Assembly (NCBI GenBank): GCA_015143295.1
Contig: CM026566.1
Coordinates: 7,489,072 to 7,553,071 of the forward strand
Direction of reading: 5' to 3'
Source: Tetracentron sinense
Taxonomy: Eukaryota > Streptophyta > Magnoliopsida > Trochodendrales > Trochodendraceae
DNA length: 64,000 nt
Shown here piece by piece: positions 20,960 through 32,711 of the stretch. The notes beneath the pieces are model-generated. The model was not told the DNA's origin. It saw nothing but the letters and a program-made list of their open reading frames with translations, and did not search any database. Position 1 is the first letter of the stretch. Each line of letters begins with the position of its first letter. The translations under genes were made by a program, and so were the position numbers.

Positions 20960-23507
20960 CAACCAAGAATAATGGGTTTCACTTAACCAAGGAACATGAT
21001 GGCTGATAGGTGACAGTCATGTTATCCTTAGAGGTCATAAGAAAATTAGGAATCACTGATTAACATAAGGAGTTATGCATGAGATGTTCAGATGATGGAT
21101 AGTTACCATCCACCTTGTGGTGCATGTGTAATACTATCGTAGTATAGAAGATTGCATGTGCATTATAAGGCACCCAATACTCATCAGAAATATGAAGTAA
21201 CATATTTTCTAATTTTATAGATTGAGGGGTATATGAAATTTGACTGAATGATGAGCAATATCATCAAAGCTTGAAAGCCCTGATCTAATGATATTATAAT
21301 GTGTGATATTATGATGTATGTTTTATATATTGCCATGTCATTCGATTACCACCTTATCAAGACTTTAATGAGAATCTCTTGACCAATTCAAAGTGTTTGG
21401 AATGGAAAAGGAATCTCAAGTTTGTACTTATTATCTAAAGAATTGCCTAAGTTCTCACTACTAATGTTAAATCTCATTTGAGATGTTTATAGAATACAAA
21501 AGGGTTGTTAGGCAGCTTACTATATAAAATGACAAGTGGACACCAAGTTGACTAGGGAAACCCAGTCACAAAGAATATAATAGAGATCATGAGATTCATA
21601 AATCCCAATTCTTGGTGCTGAGATAAATTGAAATAAATTTATGAGATCAGAGGATATGATCTTCAACTAATTCTTGAAGTCCTTTAATATGGTTATGTTG
21701 AACAATTAGGGAATCAGATTGTCTGAAGTCCCACATGTTGCATATGTCTAAGAACCTTTGAAGAGTTCAATGCTTCTTGCAAAGATGTTCAAAAGAGTTG
21801 GATGTTCTAAATCCCGAGCATTTATGCAAAGGACATAAATCCAAGATTTTCCATTGGAAAGATATTCTGGTAGTATGGACAAAGGCTCTTCTGAGAAGAA
21901 AGGAAAGTATAAGGATTGTGCTTCACAGTGAAGGATTGTCCAGCTTGTATACTCATCAAGTCCAACTTAATTGCTAGAACCTCCAGCTCCTAATGCTTGG
22001 TATGACCTTGCATAAGTGCAATAGTTGCATGTTTGTTAAGGAGAAGGAGAAATCTGAGTAGATAAAACTTCTACTTGGGAATAAGACAAAAGCAATAGTT
22101 GCCATAGTCACCATTAGGATGTTTTTATAAAAACTAGCTCAAAATAGTATTTCATTCTTAGAGACTATGTATGTGCCAATTACTTGTAGAAATTAGTTTT
22201 GTATATTGTTACTATTATAACATTAATTTTTATCTGGCACATCCCTTAGTCTTTGTGAACTTAATACTATGAGTAATTATCATAGAGAAAGATGCGTCTT
22301 CCCATATTGTATTAATACACACGGATGATCGTAGTCATATGAATCTTCCATTAAGAGGTAGCTAACTTTATTTCACCTTCTTTGAAAAGTTCAAGGAATT
22401 CCGCAATGAAATAAAGAAACAGCTGGGTAAGTCTTCCATGATTGGGAAGAGTACCTCTTAATAGAAATTTCATAAGTTACTCTCATTACATCTTGTCTCA
22501 AATAATTCCCATAACAAACCATACCATGATGGTGTTGTTAATTAAATCGAACTATATTGAATATGATTTGATAGAAGATGAGCTTGGGATTCGCATTAGA
22601 GACATTTAGTCTCTATTCCTGGATAACGAAAGATATTTGTAAACAAGAATACAAGTTTCCTATAAGAGAAACTGAATCTAGAATTGTTCTAGAAGTGGAA
22701 GCCCAATAGACCGATAACTATAAGAATTGATAGAGATCAACTCTCTACTCTCACCATACCTAAATAGTACACTAGAACCCATAGGTCCCAGAATCTGTAG
22801 TTTGACTAACTTTTATTCTGATAAAGTAATCAAACTGTTTGATTTTCATTTAAGGATGAAAGTATCCTTTGTGTACAAACTGGTTAGTGGGAGCATGATT
22901 ACTTTCCTGGTTTTATGCAAAGATAATATTCTTTTCATTGTAAATGAAATGTGAATATTATTCTTCTCTTAGATGTGATCTAGCAATTTTGCAATGAATG
23001 AAAAAAACTTTGACATCATGTTTTCTTAGTCCTAAATGGTTTAGAGATAAAAGGAAAATGATATTGTTATTCTCCCAATAACAATCATGTTTTTGTGCAA
23101 GTAAGATTCCAAGAAAAGAGTTTCTACATTTGGGGAATGGAATCTGTTTCTCTTAGATATGTGATATCATAAGACAGTATACTTGTACTAGATCAGATAT
23201 TCATGACATGTTGATGTAATAAGATATTGGTCAGATTAGTCTGGAGCATTGCACAATAGTAAAGCACAAGCAAGTTAATTTTTGAAAAATGATTGTTGGA
23301 CAATATCATTTTGTTTAGTCTTTTAAGACTGTGGTTATTGATAATAAACCTACAAGAGTTACAGGTTGTATTGCATTACTACAATTGTTGTTGTAAAGCA
23401 GACATGATAGACCCATATATATTAAGTTATGTCTTAGTTGGTGTTTGAGCAACATCATTGAGAAGATGGGCATTACATCTAATTGGCTTAGAGTGCAAGT
23501 GGGAGAT
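20960..23507 (+). mobile_element. Worn Ty1/copia internal region (G)
   Basis: No ORF above about 75 codons and no clear domain survives. It ends in GTGCAAGTGGGAGAT, the usual copia polypurine tract, directly before an LTR starting TGTTGGACAT. That end signal is the main evidence that this is the 3' part of a copia element. It may be continuous with the leader before L5 (element F) or be another element. Confidence 0.5.
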
Positions 23508-24135
23508 TGTTGGACATATATGCCCTCGAAAGCCAATAAAAGACTTTTCTATGTTGATTAGACAAGCATCGTATACAGACAACCAACTATAAAGGGTATT
23601 TATAATAATTACTGTCTCATTTGAGGATGACATAAAAGTTGCATAGGTAACATTGTGAGAAAATCATGCAAAGGTTACGAGGAGATATAATTTTCCAGTT
23701 CCTTGTAAACCTAATATTGTTCAAAGCCTCTAGAGTATTGGTTGGGGGCCGTACTTCATCATGGCTTGCACATGTGTAGTTCTATAAGATAGTGTGATGA
23801 ATCTCATTCGTAAAGAGTGTTGAATCTTGACTAACATGTGAGTATATGTAGCAAGTACGTAATACTGAACGGGGTCACTAGTGGATACCCTATGGAATAC
23901 ACTGCCAGATTGTATTAGGGTTATCCATTCGACAAATTGTCCTTAGACCTGAGAGGTTAACATCTTCTCAAACACCTGTCTATATGGCTTTGATGTGTCA
24001 ATCGGCAATGTCCAATTCACAAGACTAACTCCGGGTACGTTGGGTCATGTACACGATGTATGGAGAAGTGTGTAAACACTCAATAAGGAATCCACTACTC
24101 CTTAATTGGAGATAATGATATCAAGGTGATACTTG
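23508..24135 (+). mobile_element. Start of copia 3' LTR (G), interrupted by element B
   Basis: TGTTGGACATATATGCCC follows a polypurine tract (GTGGGAGAT). It shares the words AGATATAA.TTTTCCAGTTCCTT with the LTR of B, so G and B are related families. At 24136 a second LTR start (TGTTAGACATGATGC) begins, read as the insertion of B. Confidence 0.65.
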
Positions 24136-24737
24136 TGTTAGACATGATGCTCAAAAAATTCATTTAGATTGTAAGATTCTTATTAATTTGATTAATATAG
24201 ACTTCTTCTTTATCTATTGTGTATTCATTATGGGTAATTAACCATGATCTATACGATATGAGATATCGATAAAGGTCCTTAGGATATATTGTAGGAAAGG
24301 TATATGATTGGATTATCACATGCAGATATAACTTTCCAGTTCCTTATACCTTATATAGTCACAGCTATGGGTGAAGCTGGGCACTTCACTTAAATGGCTA
24401 CCACTATGCTGAGATGTTCTCAATAGTTGAGATGTAGTTCTATCTCGAACTATTGTAGTGGAGATTACACATCAGCATATGGGTGCTTAAATGTACACTG
24501 ACTGATTGCATGCAATGAGAGACCTCTAGCATAAACATTGTAGTGTCCCGGAACTTTCCGTACCTAATGAACAGTGTTTTCATAGCCACTTGGCCTTTCA
24601 CGTAGTCCAATTAATAATTGGATGTCGATAACCCATGGGCAGTGTGAAGGAGGGAGTTTAAGACCCTAAAAATATGGAGGAAAAGGTTTGAAATGCCCCA
24701 AGGTATCTACAGGTGAAAAATGATGAAAATTTGGGAT

Positions 24738-24900
24738 TGACAATCGATCGCCACATGGCGACGATCGATCGTCATGAGCCCAGAAATCTGGGCAACCTTC
24801 AGGTTCTTATACGATCAATCGCCAGGGACCAGGAAAATTGGATAGTCTACTAAAGGTGTGGATGATCGATCATCCCAAGTCGATGATTGATCGTCATCGC
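24738..24900. repeat. Palindrome cassette of the A 5' LTR
   Basis: Several CGATCGATCG-centred words (GACGATCGATCGTC type) lie just upstream of the TATA box; the counterpart is in the 3' LTR at 39800-39985. Confidence 0.85.
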
Positions 24901-24951
24901 AAAAATCTGTTTTTAAGAACACGTGAGAATAAGGGTTTCAACCCTTGGGCT

Positions 24952-24959
24952 TATAAATA
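24952..24959 (+). promoter_or_regulatory. TATA box of element A
   Basis: TATAAATA in GGGCTTATAAATAGAAAGCC, also present in the 3' LTR near 40038. Confidence 0.75.
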
Positions 24960-26399
24960 GAAAGCCATTTGGGGTTTTTGGCTCACCCTAAACCTAGAAG
25001 AGAGAAAGAGGAGAGGAAGAAAGAGAGAAAAAGGAGAAAAAGGAGAGGAGAGATTGGGAAATCCAAAGAGGGGTTTTTGGATTTGCAGATCAATTGAGCT
25101 CAAGGAAGATCTTCCTCCTCAAGGATTACTCCTCCATCAAGTTGGGATCTCAAACAAAGGTTTTGCTTTAAGATCAGGCTTTGATCTTCAAGGTTGGTAT
25201 ATCCTCCTAACTAACTTTGTAATAACCTAGATATTCCTTAAAGAATGCTTATGGATTGATCTTAGATACTTCATTTTCTTGAAATGCTTAAATTTCCCGA
25301 TAAACAAGATAAAATAATGGTGATGGATGTGTGTAAGGGATGATTAGTTGAGGCGATTGGATGCCATGTAGGACATGATTGTTGTTGTTGTGTGATGGAG
25401 AAATGGGAAGGGCAATGTACTCATAATGAATACACTCCATGTGCTTGATGAAATGTTGAACTTGAAAAGCATGAATAAAATGCGAAAGGGATGTTGCATG
25501 CCAAGTGTTTGATGGAATGCTTGTATGAAATTAGAACCAAGACTATGCCATATGAATTAGGGACTTTTCCCCAACTAATTGGAAATCATGCTAATATGCT
25601 TTACATGTCCCTAAACTCTCACATTTTTATGAAAATCTTGAAAATGTTATATGATGCTTAATTTCATGTCATATGATGTCACCTATTGATTATACACCAG
25701 TGCTAAGAATCGAAATAACAAGTGAAACTCATCAAGAATAATACACAAGAATTCATAGGAACTTACAAGAAATGTTCACAAGAAATGCTCACAAGATGTA
25801 GAACCCCGAAACCGAGTTCACTAGCCTGTGAATAGTGTTGTGAATGGTGTGTGAATAGTGCTATGAATAGTATTGTGAATAGTGTTTTTTCTAGGCCAAA
25901 ACCCTTAATGGGATGATGGCTTCATGTTCTAAAATGAAAGGAGATTTCAAATGAGGCAAAAAATGTGTGAAAAATGGTTTAGGGTGTTGGGATGAAAATA
26001 AAACAAGAGTATACAATACTCTAAGTGTCGCAAAGAGGAATGTCGAAGAATACCTCAACTTGAGAGAACTCTAGTTCTCTCATCCAAAATTGGAATCGAG
26101 TGATTCTTCAGGCATTAGAAAGATATCAAGATCCTCTTTAAGGTTCATGTTTATCACATCTCCTGATCTTGAGTCGAAGCTCGGTGAAAAGTGTGTTTTA
26201 GGCAAATTGTCTGCTAAAATTCCTGACCAGTAGCCTTTAGGACCATTTTGGAATATGAAGATAGAATAATTAGGCTTTATGAAAAACATGAAAGTTGTTT
26301 CCATTTAAATGTATAATCCAACACAAGTTGAATTGTTAAAATCAGATCACCGAGTCAAAAGTTATGGTCGAAATACCACAGCGGGAAAAATGAAGGAAT

Positions 26400-26580
26400 G
26401 AATAGTGAAGGATCTATATAGTTTGGGGAGGATAGATCCTTCAATCCCATACACTGATGGATCTATCCATCCCCATGACCGATCGATTGACCAAGCAGAT
26501 TTTTGTACTGGTTTTTTGGCCAGAGAAGGGTTTTTTGAAGGATCTATCCGTGCTCATGATGGATAGATCCTTGGTGCATG
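26400..26580. repeat. Palindrome cassette of L6 (GGATCTATC / GATAGATCC)
   Basis: Inverted copies of GAAGGATCTATC and GATAGATCCTTC plus ACCGATCGATTGACC lie before the TATA box. Same cassette in L8 at 36895-37075. Confidence 0.85.
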
Positions 26581-26649
26581 ATTTTGCCTTGGAACCGACT
26601 CCTTGAGATATTTAGGGGGTGTAATGGTCTTTGGCCTCACCCCTTGGCC

Positions 26650-26657
26650 TATATAAA
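26650..26657 (+). promoter_or_regulatory. TATA box of L6
   Basis: TATATAAA in GGCCTATATAAACCAC, downstream of the palindrome cassette. Confidence 0.65.
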
Positions 26658-27539
26658 CCACAATTTTGTGGCTAGGGTTACAAGAACCCAAGAGAGGAGA
26701 TTTTTGAGAGAAAGTTGAAGGAAAAGAGGGAGAAGAGCTCGGGTTCTTCTAGGCTTTGTGCTAGTGATCAAGTGGAGTTGATTTTTCACTTCAAGCTTTC
26801 TTCCTAAGCTTGGATCATGCTACCATGGAGTATTCCCAAGCTATAAACCGTAGGGATCCAGTTTTTGAAAGGTAGAACAATCTACTAACTCTCTTTTTAT
26901 GATTCATTTATGCTTAGTAATTAGAAAAACATGATTTTGGGTGAAAATTAGTAGATACTTCCTACTAGCTCTCTATGTTATGCTTCATGTATGAATTAAT
27001 GAAGGGTTACGCTATGTGGGGTGTAAGAACCTATGAAAAGGGATATGAGGAGTTAGGGGTTTTAAGAAAAAGAGTGTAGACACACCCTACTAATTGGCCA
27101 TGTTATGATTCCTTGCTAAATAAGTAGGATTTGTGTATGGTTTCATGAAATTAAGGCCTTTGGCCTTATCCTTGTAAAGTATATTATAATCTAAGTGCTT
27201 AAATGGTTTTCTAGTTTTTCCTAAATTGCTCACCAACTATATACATGATTTAAGCATGATTATACTATGGAGATTGATAAATGGTATTGATGAATTCCAT
27301 GGCCTATGGCCTTGTCCTTATTAAAGAAGTAATGGATTTCACAATTGAGGATTTCTTGCTTTCCTATTACTCACAAATGATGTATATTGTCGTCATACTT
27401 TTATGATGAATTTTGTATGAAGCATTAGTATGAAAAGGAGGGTTTTACCATAAAGTAAGCTTTGAATTGTGATTTTTACAAAATAGGCTAAGTAGCCCAA
27501 GTATATGCTATGATAACTCCATGAATGAAATTCCATAAT

Positions 27540-28400
27540 CTCTTTTGATGTTTTCAATACTCACTATGAGGACTATGATGCTCACGAGGTGACTAAATGG
27601 TTATAAGTTTTCCACAAATACTATGATGCTCACACTTGCTCCCATGAAAGTAATTCTATATTTAAATGCTTTCTATTATACCATGATACTCACAAGTACT
27701 CGATGCTCACACGCACTCCATGCTATGCATATGACTAAATGTTTAAGAGCTTGCTATGATCACTATAATGCTCACAAGTATGCTCTAATGCTCACCAATG
27801 CTCTAAGCACATGTATGATATTTCTATGATTGTAGTTCTATGGGTATGTGATGATGTTTAAGAGCTTTCTAATTATATAATGATGCTCACATGTTCTCTA
27901 TGATACGCACAAGTACTCTATGCTCTATGTCTTGCATGATCTCATAAGTACGGACACATGAAATCTCATAAGTAAATGCTCCTAAGAATAACTCATATGC
28001 AAAAGCTCATAAGAAAATCTCACAAGTTTATAAGCATTGATAAAGCCAAACTTTGGGTTGGTAATTGATAAGGCCAAACTTTGGGTTGGTATTCTAAGAT
28101 CGGTTACTCAAGCTCTAAGGATCTCATAAGTCTAAGATCGTCTCACAAGCTTTATGGATCCCACATGCTCTATGCTCTAAGGATCTCAATGCCCTATGCT
28201 TTAAGGATCACACATGCTCTATGCTCTAAGGATCTCACATGCTCTATGCTCTAAGGATCTCAATGCTCTAAGTACTCTAAGGAACTCTAAGAACTCTAAG
28301 GAACACTAAGGAACTCTAAAGAATTCTAAGAACTCTAAGGAACTCATACAACTCACAAGACTCATAAGATTCATAAGGAACTCATAAGATATCGTATGTT
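27540..28400. repeat. Short-unit array of L6 (ATGCTCACA, then GCTCTAAGGATCTCA)
   Basis: Two successive arrays: ATGATGCTCACA-type units and then GCTCTAAGGATCTCA/ACTCTAAGGA units, with the motif GCCAAACTTTGGGTTGG in between twice. Longer than in L8. Confidence 0.85.
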
Positions 28401-28566
28401 ATGATTCAATGTGTACACTTGTTAATTCATTTTGGTTTCCGCACTTTGATGTTGTATATTCTATGATGAACTGTACACTATATGTTATGTTAATGTTTTA
28501 TAACATTGTTAGTTAGTAGTTTATAGATGCTGAGTATTCAACGCTCAGCCGAAGTTGTTATCTTCG

Positions 28567-28647
28567 GCAGGTCACAGGTTGGAGGGTTGTGTTCCTGAAC
28601 CAGGGGTTGAGGAGGAGTATGTCGAGAAGCCGATGGGCAGTCATTAG
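28567..28647 (+). other. LTR micro-ORF homologue in L6 (short form)
   Basis: 26 open codons starting Ala-Gly-His-Arg, core GVEEEYVEKP, end MGSH. Lacks the usual ATG and the Trp of the core. Follows a changed form of the stem-loop (GCTGAGTATTCAACGCTCAG). Confidence 0.45.
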
Positions 28648-28966
28648 TGATGGTTGAGTGCTAAGAGGGAGAGACATGTATTTGGGGTTTCATGTTGGGG
28701 GTTTTGCATTGGACTTGAGTTGGTAACTCAAGGGATGGATTTTGTATAAAAGGTTTAGTTTCTCATTCAGTCTTAGTTGAGTTTTGTACATGGAAACTTA
28801 TTGTATAGACGAAATTTTCAATTTCACTATTTACTATGCCTTGTATGCTCTCTCACAGGTGGTAAAGAAGTCTTATGTGTTATACAAGATGGTATGACAC
28901 GGCGGTCTCGAGTCGAAAGACTCCTAACTCCTAGGGGGTTTTTGGGTCGTGACACAAGAAATGGAA

Positions 28967-29262
28967 ATGTCAAGGAGGTTGGTAGCCCCGGTTAAGGGTG
29001 CTAACCTCTTGCTCACAAGAGAAGCTCACAAGTACATGGTCAAGGAGGTTGGTAGCCCAGGGATGTGCGGGTGCTAACCTCTTGCACACAAGAAAAGATC
29101 TCACAAGTTTCTCATAAGAAAGGCTCACAACTGCATGGTCAAGGAGGTTGGTAGCCCAGGGATGTGCGGGTGCTAACCTCTGGCTCACAAGAAATGGCTC
29201 ATAAGTTGATATATGGTCAAGGAGAATTGTAGCCAAAGTTGTACGGGTACTAATCTCTTGCT
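28967..29262 (+). repeat. Minisatellite of the A 5' LTR (four units, CAAGGAGGTTGGTAGCCC family)
   Basis: Four units with CAAGGAGGTTGGTAGCCC and GCTAACCTCTTGCTCACAAG, then ACTCATAAGAACTCACAAG short repeats to about 29460. Counterpart at 40880-41190. Confidence 0.88.
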
Positions 29263-29596
29263 CAAAAGAATAACGATGGAAGCGCTCATAAGAATCACAT
29301 AAGGACTCACAAGAACTCATAAGAATTCACACGAACTCATAAGGACTCACAAGAACTCATAAGAACTCACAAGAACTCATAAGGACCCACTAGAACTCAC
29401 AAGAACTCACAAGGCTTATATGGAATCATAAGAATCTCATAAACTCACAGGAACTCATATGATTTGTATGTTGTTTTAAGAATGAATCATGAACTGTATT
29501 CTTTAATTAACTGTTATGATAGCATGTATGCTTATTATTACGGTTGTTAGCTAGGAGCTTGTACTCGCTGAGTATTCCATATTCAGCCGTACTTTC

Positions 29597-29749
29597 ATGT
29601 CAGCAGGTACACGAGTCCTTTTTGACATTTGTGCTCCGGGTCCTTGGATAGAGGAGGACTATGACGAGGAGCCATGTATGGAACCGGCAGTGGAGCCTCA
29701 GGTGGAGGCAAAGGATTTATACCATTGGCCCCATGGGGGTGACTATTAA
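29597..29749 (+). other. Conserved LTR acidic micro-ORF (copy in A 5' LTR)
   Basis: 50 codons, Met-Ser-Ala-Gly-Thr start, FDIC then GPWIEEDYDEEP, end HWPHGGDY. The 3' LTR carries a broken relative at 41497-41646. Confidence 0.6.
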
Positions 29750-30022
29750 GAGAGAGAGTTATATTACTTTTCTATTTTTATAGGTGGGCATGTCCACGTT
29801 TACTTGCTATGTTTTGTATATAAAAACTTGGAATACTTGTCAGGTATATAGAAAAGAAAATTTTGGTTGCGCTTTCGCAATACCTTAGCTTCCGCACTCT
29901 GTGTTATATCCCTACTAGATCATGTTATGCCTTGTTCATTACAGGATGATTTTCCAGGTTAAGTATAGTCACACCTAAGTTATCCCTTAACTCCTAGGGG
30001 GTATTTTGGGGCAAGACAGAAG

Positions 30023-30034
30023 TGGTATCAGAGC
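30023..30034 (+). promoter_or_regulatory. Primer-binding site of element A
   Basis: TGGTATCAGAGC, complementary to plant initiator tRNA-Met, four bases after the LTR end. Confidence 0.9.
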
Positions 30035-30379
30035 TCTAGGCATTAGAGTCCTTAGGGTCAATTAGTACTCAATACCATGATTGAATAAGTTAATAGGTGT
30101 TATGAAAGAGTCATATTCCAAGTATAGACTAGCAAGTTAGTCTTAGTCAAAATAGGTTGAATGTAGAGCCCCGGACCTTTTCACATTTAGTGCATGACAC
30201 TTTCGTTGCCATTTTGCCTTTAAAGAGGTATAATTAATAAATAAGGAAGAAATTGGAAATTCTGATATGTCAGAAATGTTCCTTTTCGAAGTACGAACCC
30301 AACGCAAGTTTAATCGTCAAAATCGGACGAATGAGTCAAAAGATATGGCCAAAACAGTCTGGACCTGTAGGCAATCGTG

Positions 30380-30862
30380 CTCTGATAAGGCACAGACAAC
30401 GCATAGACAACGTACTCTGATAACGTATACGTTGTGCATCCGTTGTGCAACAGACAACGGGTATGTTGTACAGCTCACGACGTGCTCTGATAACGTATAC
30501 GTTGTGCATCCGTTGTGCAACAGACAACGGGCACGTTGTACAGCTCACGACATGCTCTGATAACGTAAACATTGTGCAACAGACAACGGGTACGTTGTAT
30601 AGCTCACAACGGGCACGTTGTACATAAGACAACGGACAACGTGTTCGGCACTATTCACCGCACAACGTGTTCGGCACTATTCACCGCACAACGTGTTTGG
30701 CACTATTCACCGCACAACGTGTTTGGCACTATTCACAGCACAACGTGTTCGGCACTATTCACAGCACAACGTGTTTGACACTATTCACCGCACAACGTGT
30801 TTGGCACTATTCACATCACAACGTGTTCGGCACTATTCACAGCACGACGTGTTCGGCACTCG
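30380..30862. repeat. Palindrome and tandem-repeat cassette of L7
   Basis: First ACGTATACGT and ACAACGGGCACGTTGT-type units of about 65 bp, then about eight 26-bp units (CACTATTCACCGCACAACGT followed by GTTCGG). Same cassette in L1 and L9. Confidence 0.9.
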
Positions 30863-31779
30863 TGCTTTTGCAGAAATTTCAGTAAGGGTATTATGGTCTT
30901 TTGGTCGGTTCACTCTTACCTTAAGAGTTTAACCCGAGCCTTTAGGGCTTCATTTTCGACACTTAGAGAGATTGGGAGATAAGAAGAGAGGAGAGGGCGA
31001 TTCCTAAACCTAGGGTTTCCATTTTGGAGAAGAATCAAAGGGGTTTTGAGACCCTAGATCACTTCAAGTCCGGGTTTTTCTCCAAGATCACGGCTCAAGC
31101 ACTCTTGGAGAGCGTTCTCCAAGCTAGGGCAGCAGCTACACGGTCGTTTTGGAAAGGGGATTTCTTCCTCACTTGATCAAGGTCGGTACTTCTTACTACC
31201 CTCATAGTTATAGTTCCTCTTTTCCCTTTATTTCTTTTGATTTTCTTTCATTTACACATGTGCTATGAGATGGATGGTTGTGAATGGTGAATGGAGATGG
31301 AATGGGTGATTGGATGCCAAGGGCTGTGTTGTTATGATTAAAATGGGGAGGGCATTGTATCCATAATAAACACACTTTTGTGATGTGAGTAAACTCACCT
31401 AGAAAAGCATGATTTAGGTTTAAATGAATAATGGATAATGAACACACCATGTTTGATGAAATGCCAAGGTGAATAAAATGAGTTGTAAATTAGGAAATGC
31501 ATGCCTAATAAATTATGAATATTGCTAGGGCCTATGATAGTGTGTTCTCTTGCTTTCCTAAATAATATGAATATTACATTGCTCAATCATTGATGTTATA
31601 TGTGTTGTGAAATTACCCAAATGTCATATTTAAATTTAAATGCAAGTATGTACACGGTTCCCACGAGCACGGCATGCATGACATGATTTATCGGGGTTTT
31701 CAAGAACGTGGTTAGAGGTGGGACATATCCTACGATATGTTTTACCTCGCTTTTCACAAGAAAACAAGAACCAACATTC

Positions 31780-31965
31780 CACGAGGGGTCTCCCCTCACT
31801 CACAAGTACATATCATGAAGAAGGACCTCCCTTCCCTCGCAAGTACATACATATCATGAAGAAGGGTCTCCCTTCCCTCGCAAGTGCATTGCATAAAGAA
31901 GGGTCTCCCTTCCCTCTCAAGGCATCTCTCAAGTGCATCTCACAAGGATATCTCACAAGTGTATC
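31780..31965. repeat. Minisatellite of L7 (GAAGAAGGGTCTCCCTTCCC)
   Basis: About four units of roughly 35-40 bp built on AAGGGTCTCCCTTCCCTC and CAAGTGCAT. Each has an internal GGGNNTCCC inverted repeat. Matching array in E at 62285-62475. Confidence 0.88.
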
Positions 31966-32298
31966 TCACAAGTTACATGATCACAAGAAAGCACGCATGA
32001 CATGCATGACATGACACGTACGACACGCTCGACAAGATCAAGTAAGACAAACACGATAAGCTTTCAAGTACGAAAAGATATTTCAAACCAAGTCAAGTGC
32101 ACGATGTTTCCAAGAGGTTTTATCGGCTTTCTACGAAATACAAGCATGATTATAAATTGCTTTACTTCCTTGTATGATATGAATTGTTTCCGTCTACATA
32201 TATGAATTGCTCCTGATTTATGTATTGCCATTTTTATGCTATGACTATTGGTTAGTATTTGGTACCCGCTGAGTATTCCATGCTCAGCCGTACTTCTT

Positions 32299-32418
32299 AT
32301 GTCGGCAGGTTCTGAGGGAGCTACTGCTCCATTTGATGTTTGTGCTCTTGGTCCATGGGTGGAAGAGGAGTACGTCGAGGAGCCTTTGGAGGAACCTCCC
32401 GTAGAGGGTTACCATTAG
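32299..32418 (+). other. Conserved LTR acidic micro-ORF (copy in L7)
   Basis: 39 codons, Met-Ser-Ala-Gly-Ser start, PFDVC, GPWVEEEYVEEP, end VEGYH. The stem-loop GCTGAG..CTCAGC lies just upstream. Confidence 0.6.
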
Positions 32419-32711
32419 GTGGTTGTAGATTCTGAGTGAATAGCTGTGGGTGAGATGAGAGATATACATTCATGTATTTTGGCGGGTCTGTCCGCACTTT
32501 CTTTTGGTTACTTTTTGTATAAACTTGGATTGCGTATGTATATACATAGAGGTTTGGTAGACTTCCGCTATACCATGTTAGAGTATGTTTCCGCTGTTTT
32601 TGTCCTCTATTGTATATGCTCTGTGGGTTTTGCAGGTTGGTTTGTCAAGCAAGTCATGATTAGTCGTCCAAAGTTCACTCTAACTCCTAGGGTGGGTCTT
32701 GGGTCGTGACA

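Larger units (their letters stand above)
25797..28954 (+). mobile_element. Solo Tekay-type LTR (L6), TSD CAAGA, nested in A 5' LTR
   Basis: 3158 bp, TGTAGAACCCCG to GGGTCGTGACA, perfect CAAGA flanks (25792-25796, 28955-28959). Close relative of L8 (36267-39363), with extra repeat units. No internal region. It splits the minisatellite zone of the A LTR. Confidence 0.95.
24539..30018 (+). mobile_element. 5' LTR of element A, split by solo LTR L6
   Basis: About 2.32 kb without L6, against 2323 bp for the 3' LTR. Starts TGTAGTGTCCCGG, ends GGGGTATTTTGGGGCAAGACA. Contains a CGATCGATCG cassette, a TATA box, a minisatellite and the micro-ORF. Confidence 0.92.
30162..32711 (+). mobile_element. Solo Tekay-type LTR (L7), TSD TTGAA, in the leader of A
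   Basis: 2550 bp, TGTAGAGCCCCGGACC to GGGTCGTGACA, perfect TTGAA flanks (30157-30161 and 32712-32716). Same subfamily as the 3' LTR of E. It interrupts the A leader, whose two halves match the leader of D at 63225-63416. Confidence 0.95.

Noticed and set aside
20960-23507. Host gene between L5 and the copia LTR
   Set aside because: No frame above 75 codons, no domain, and a copia polypurine tract at its end.
30267-30982. Several 60-104 codon frames
   Set aside because: They are repeat-cassette readings of L7.
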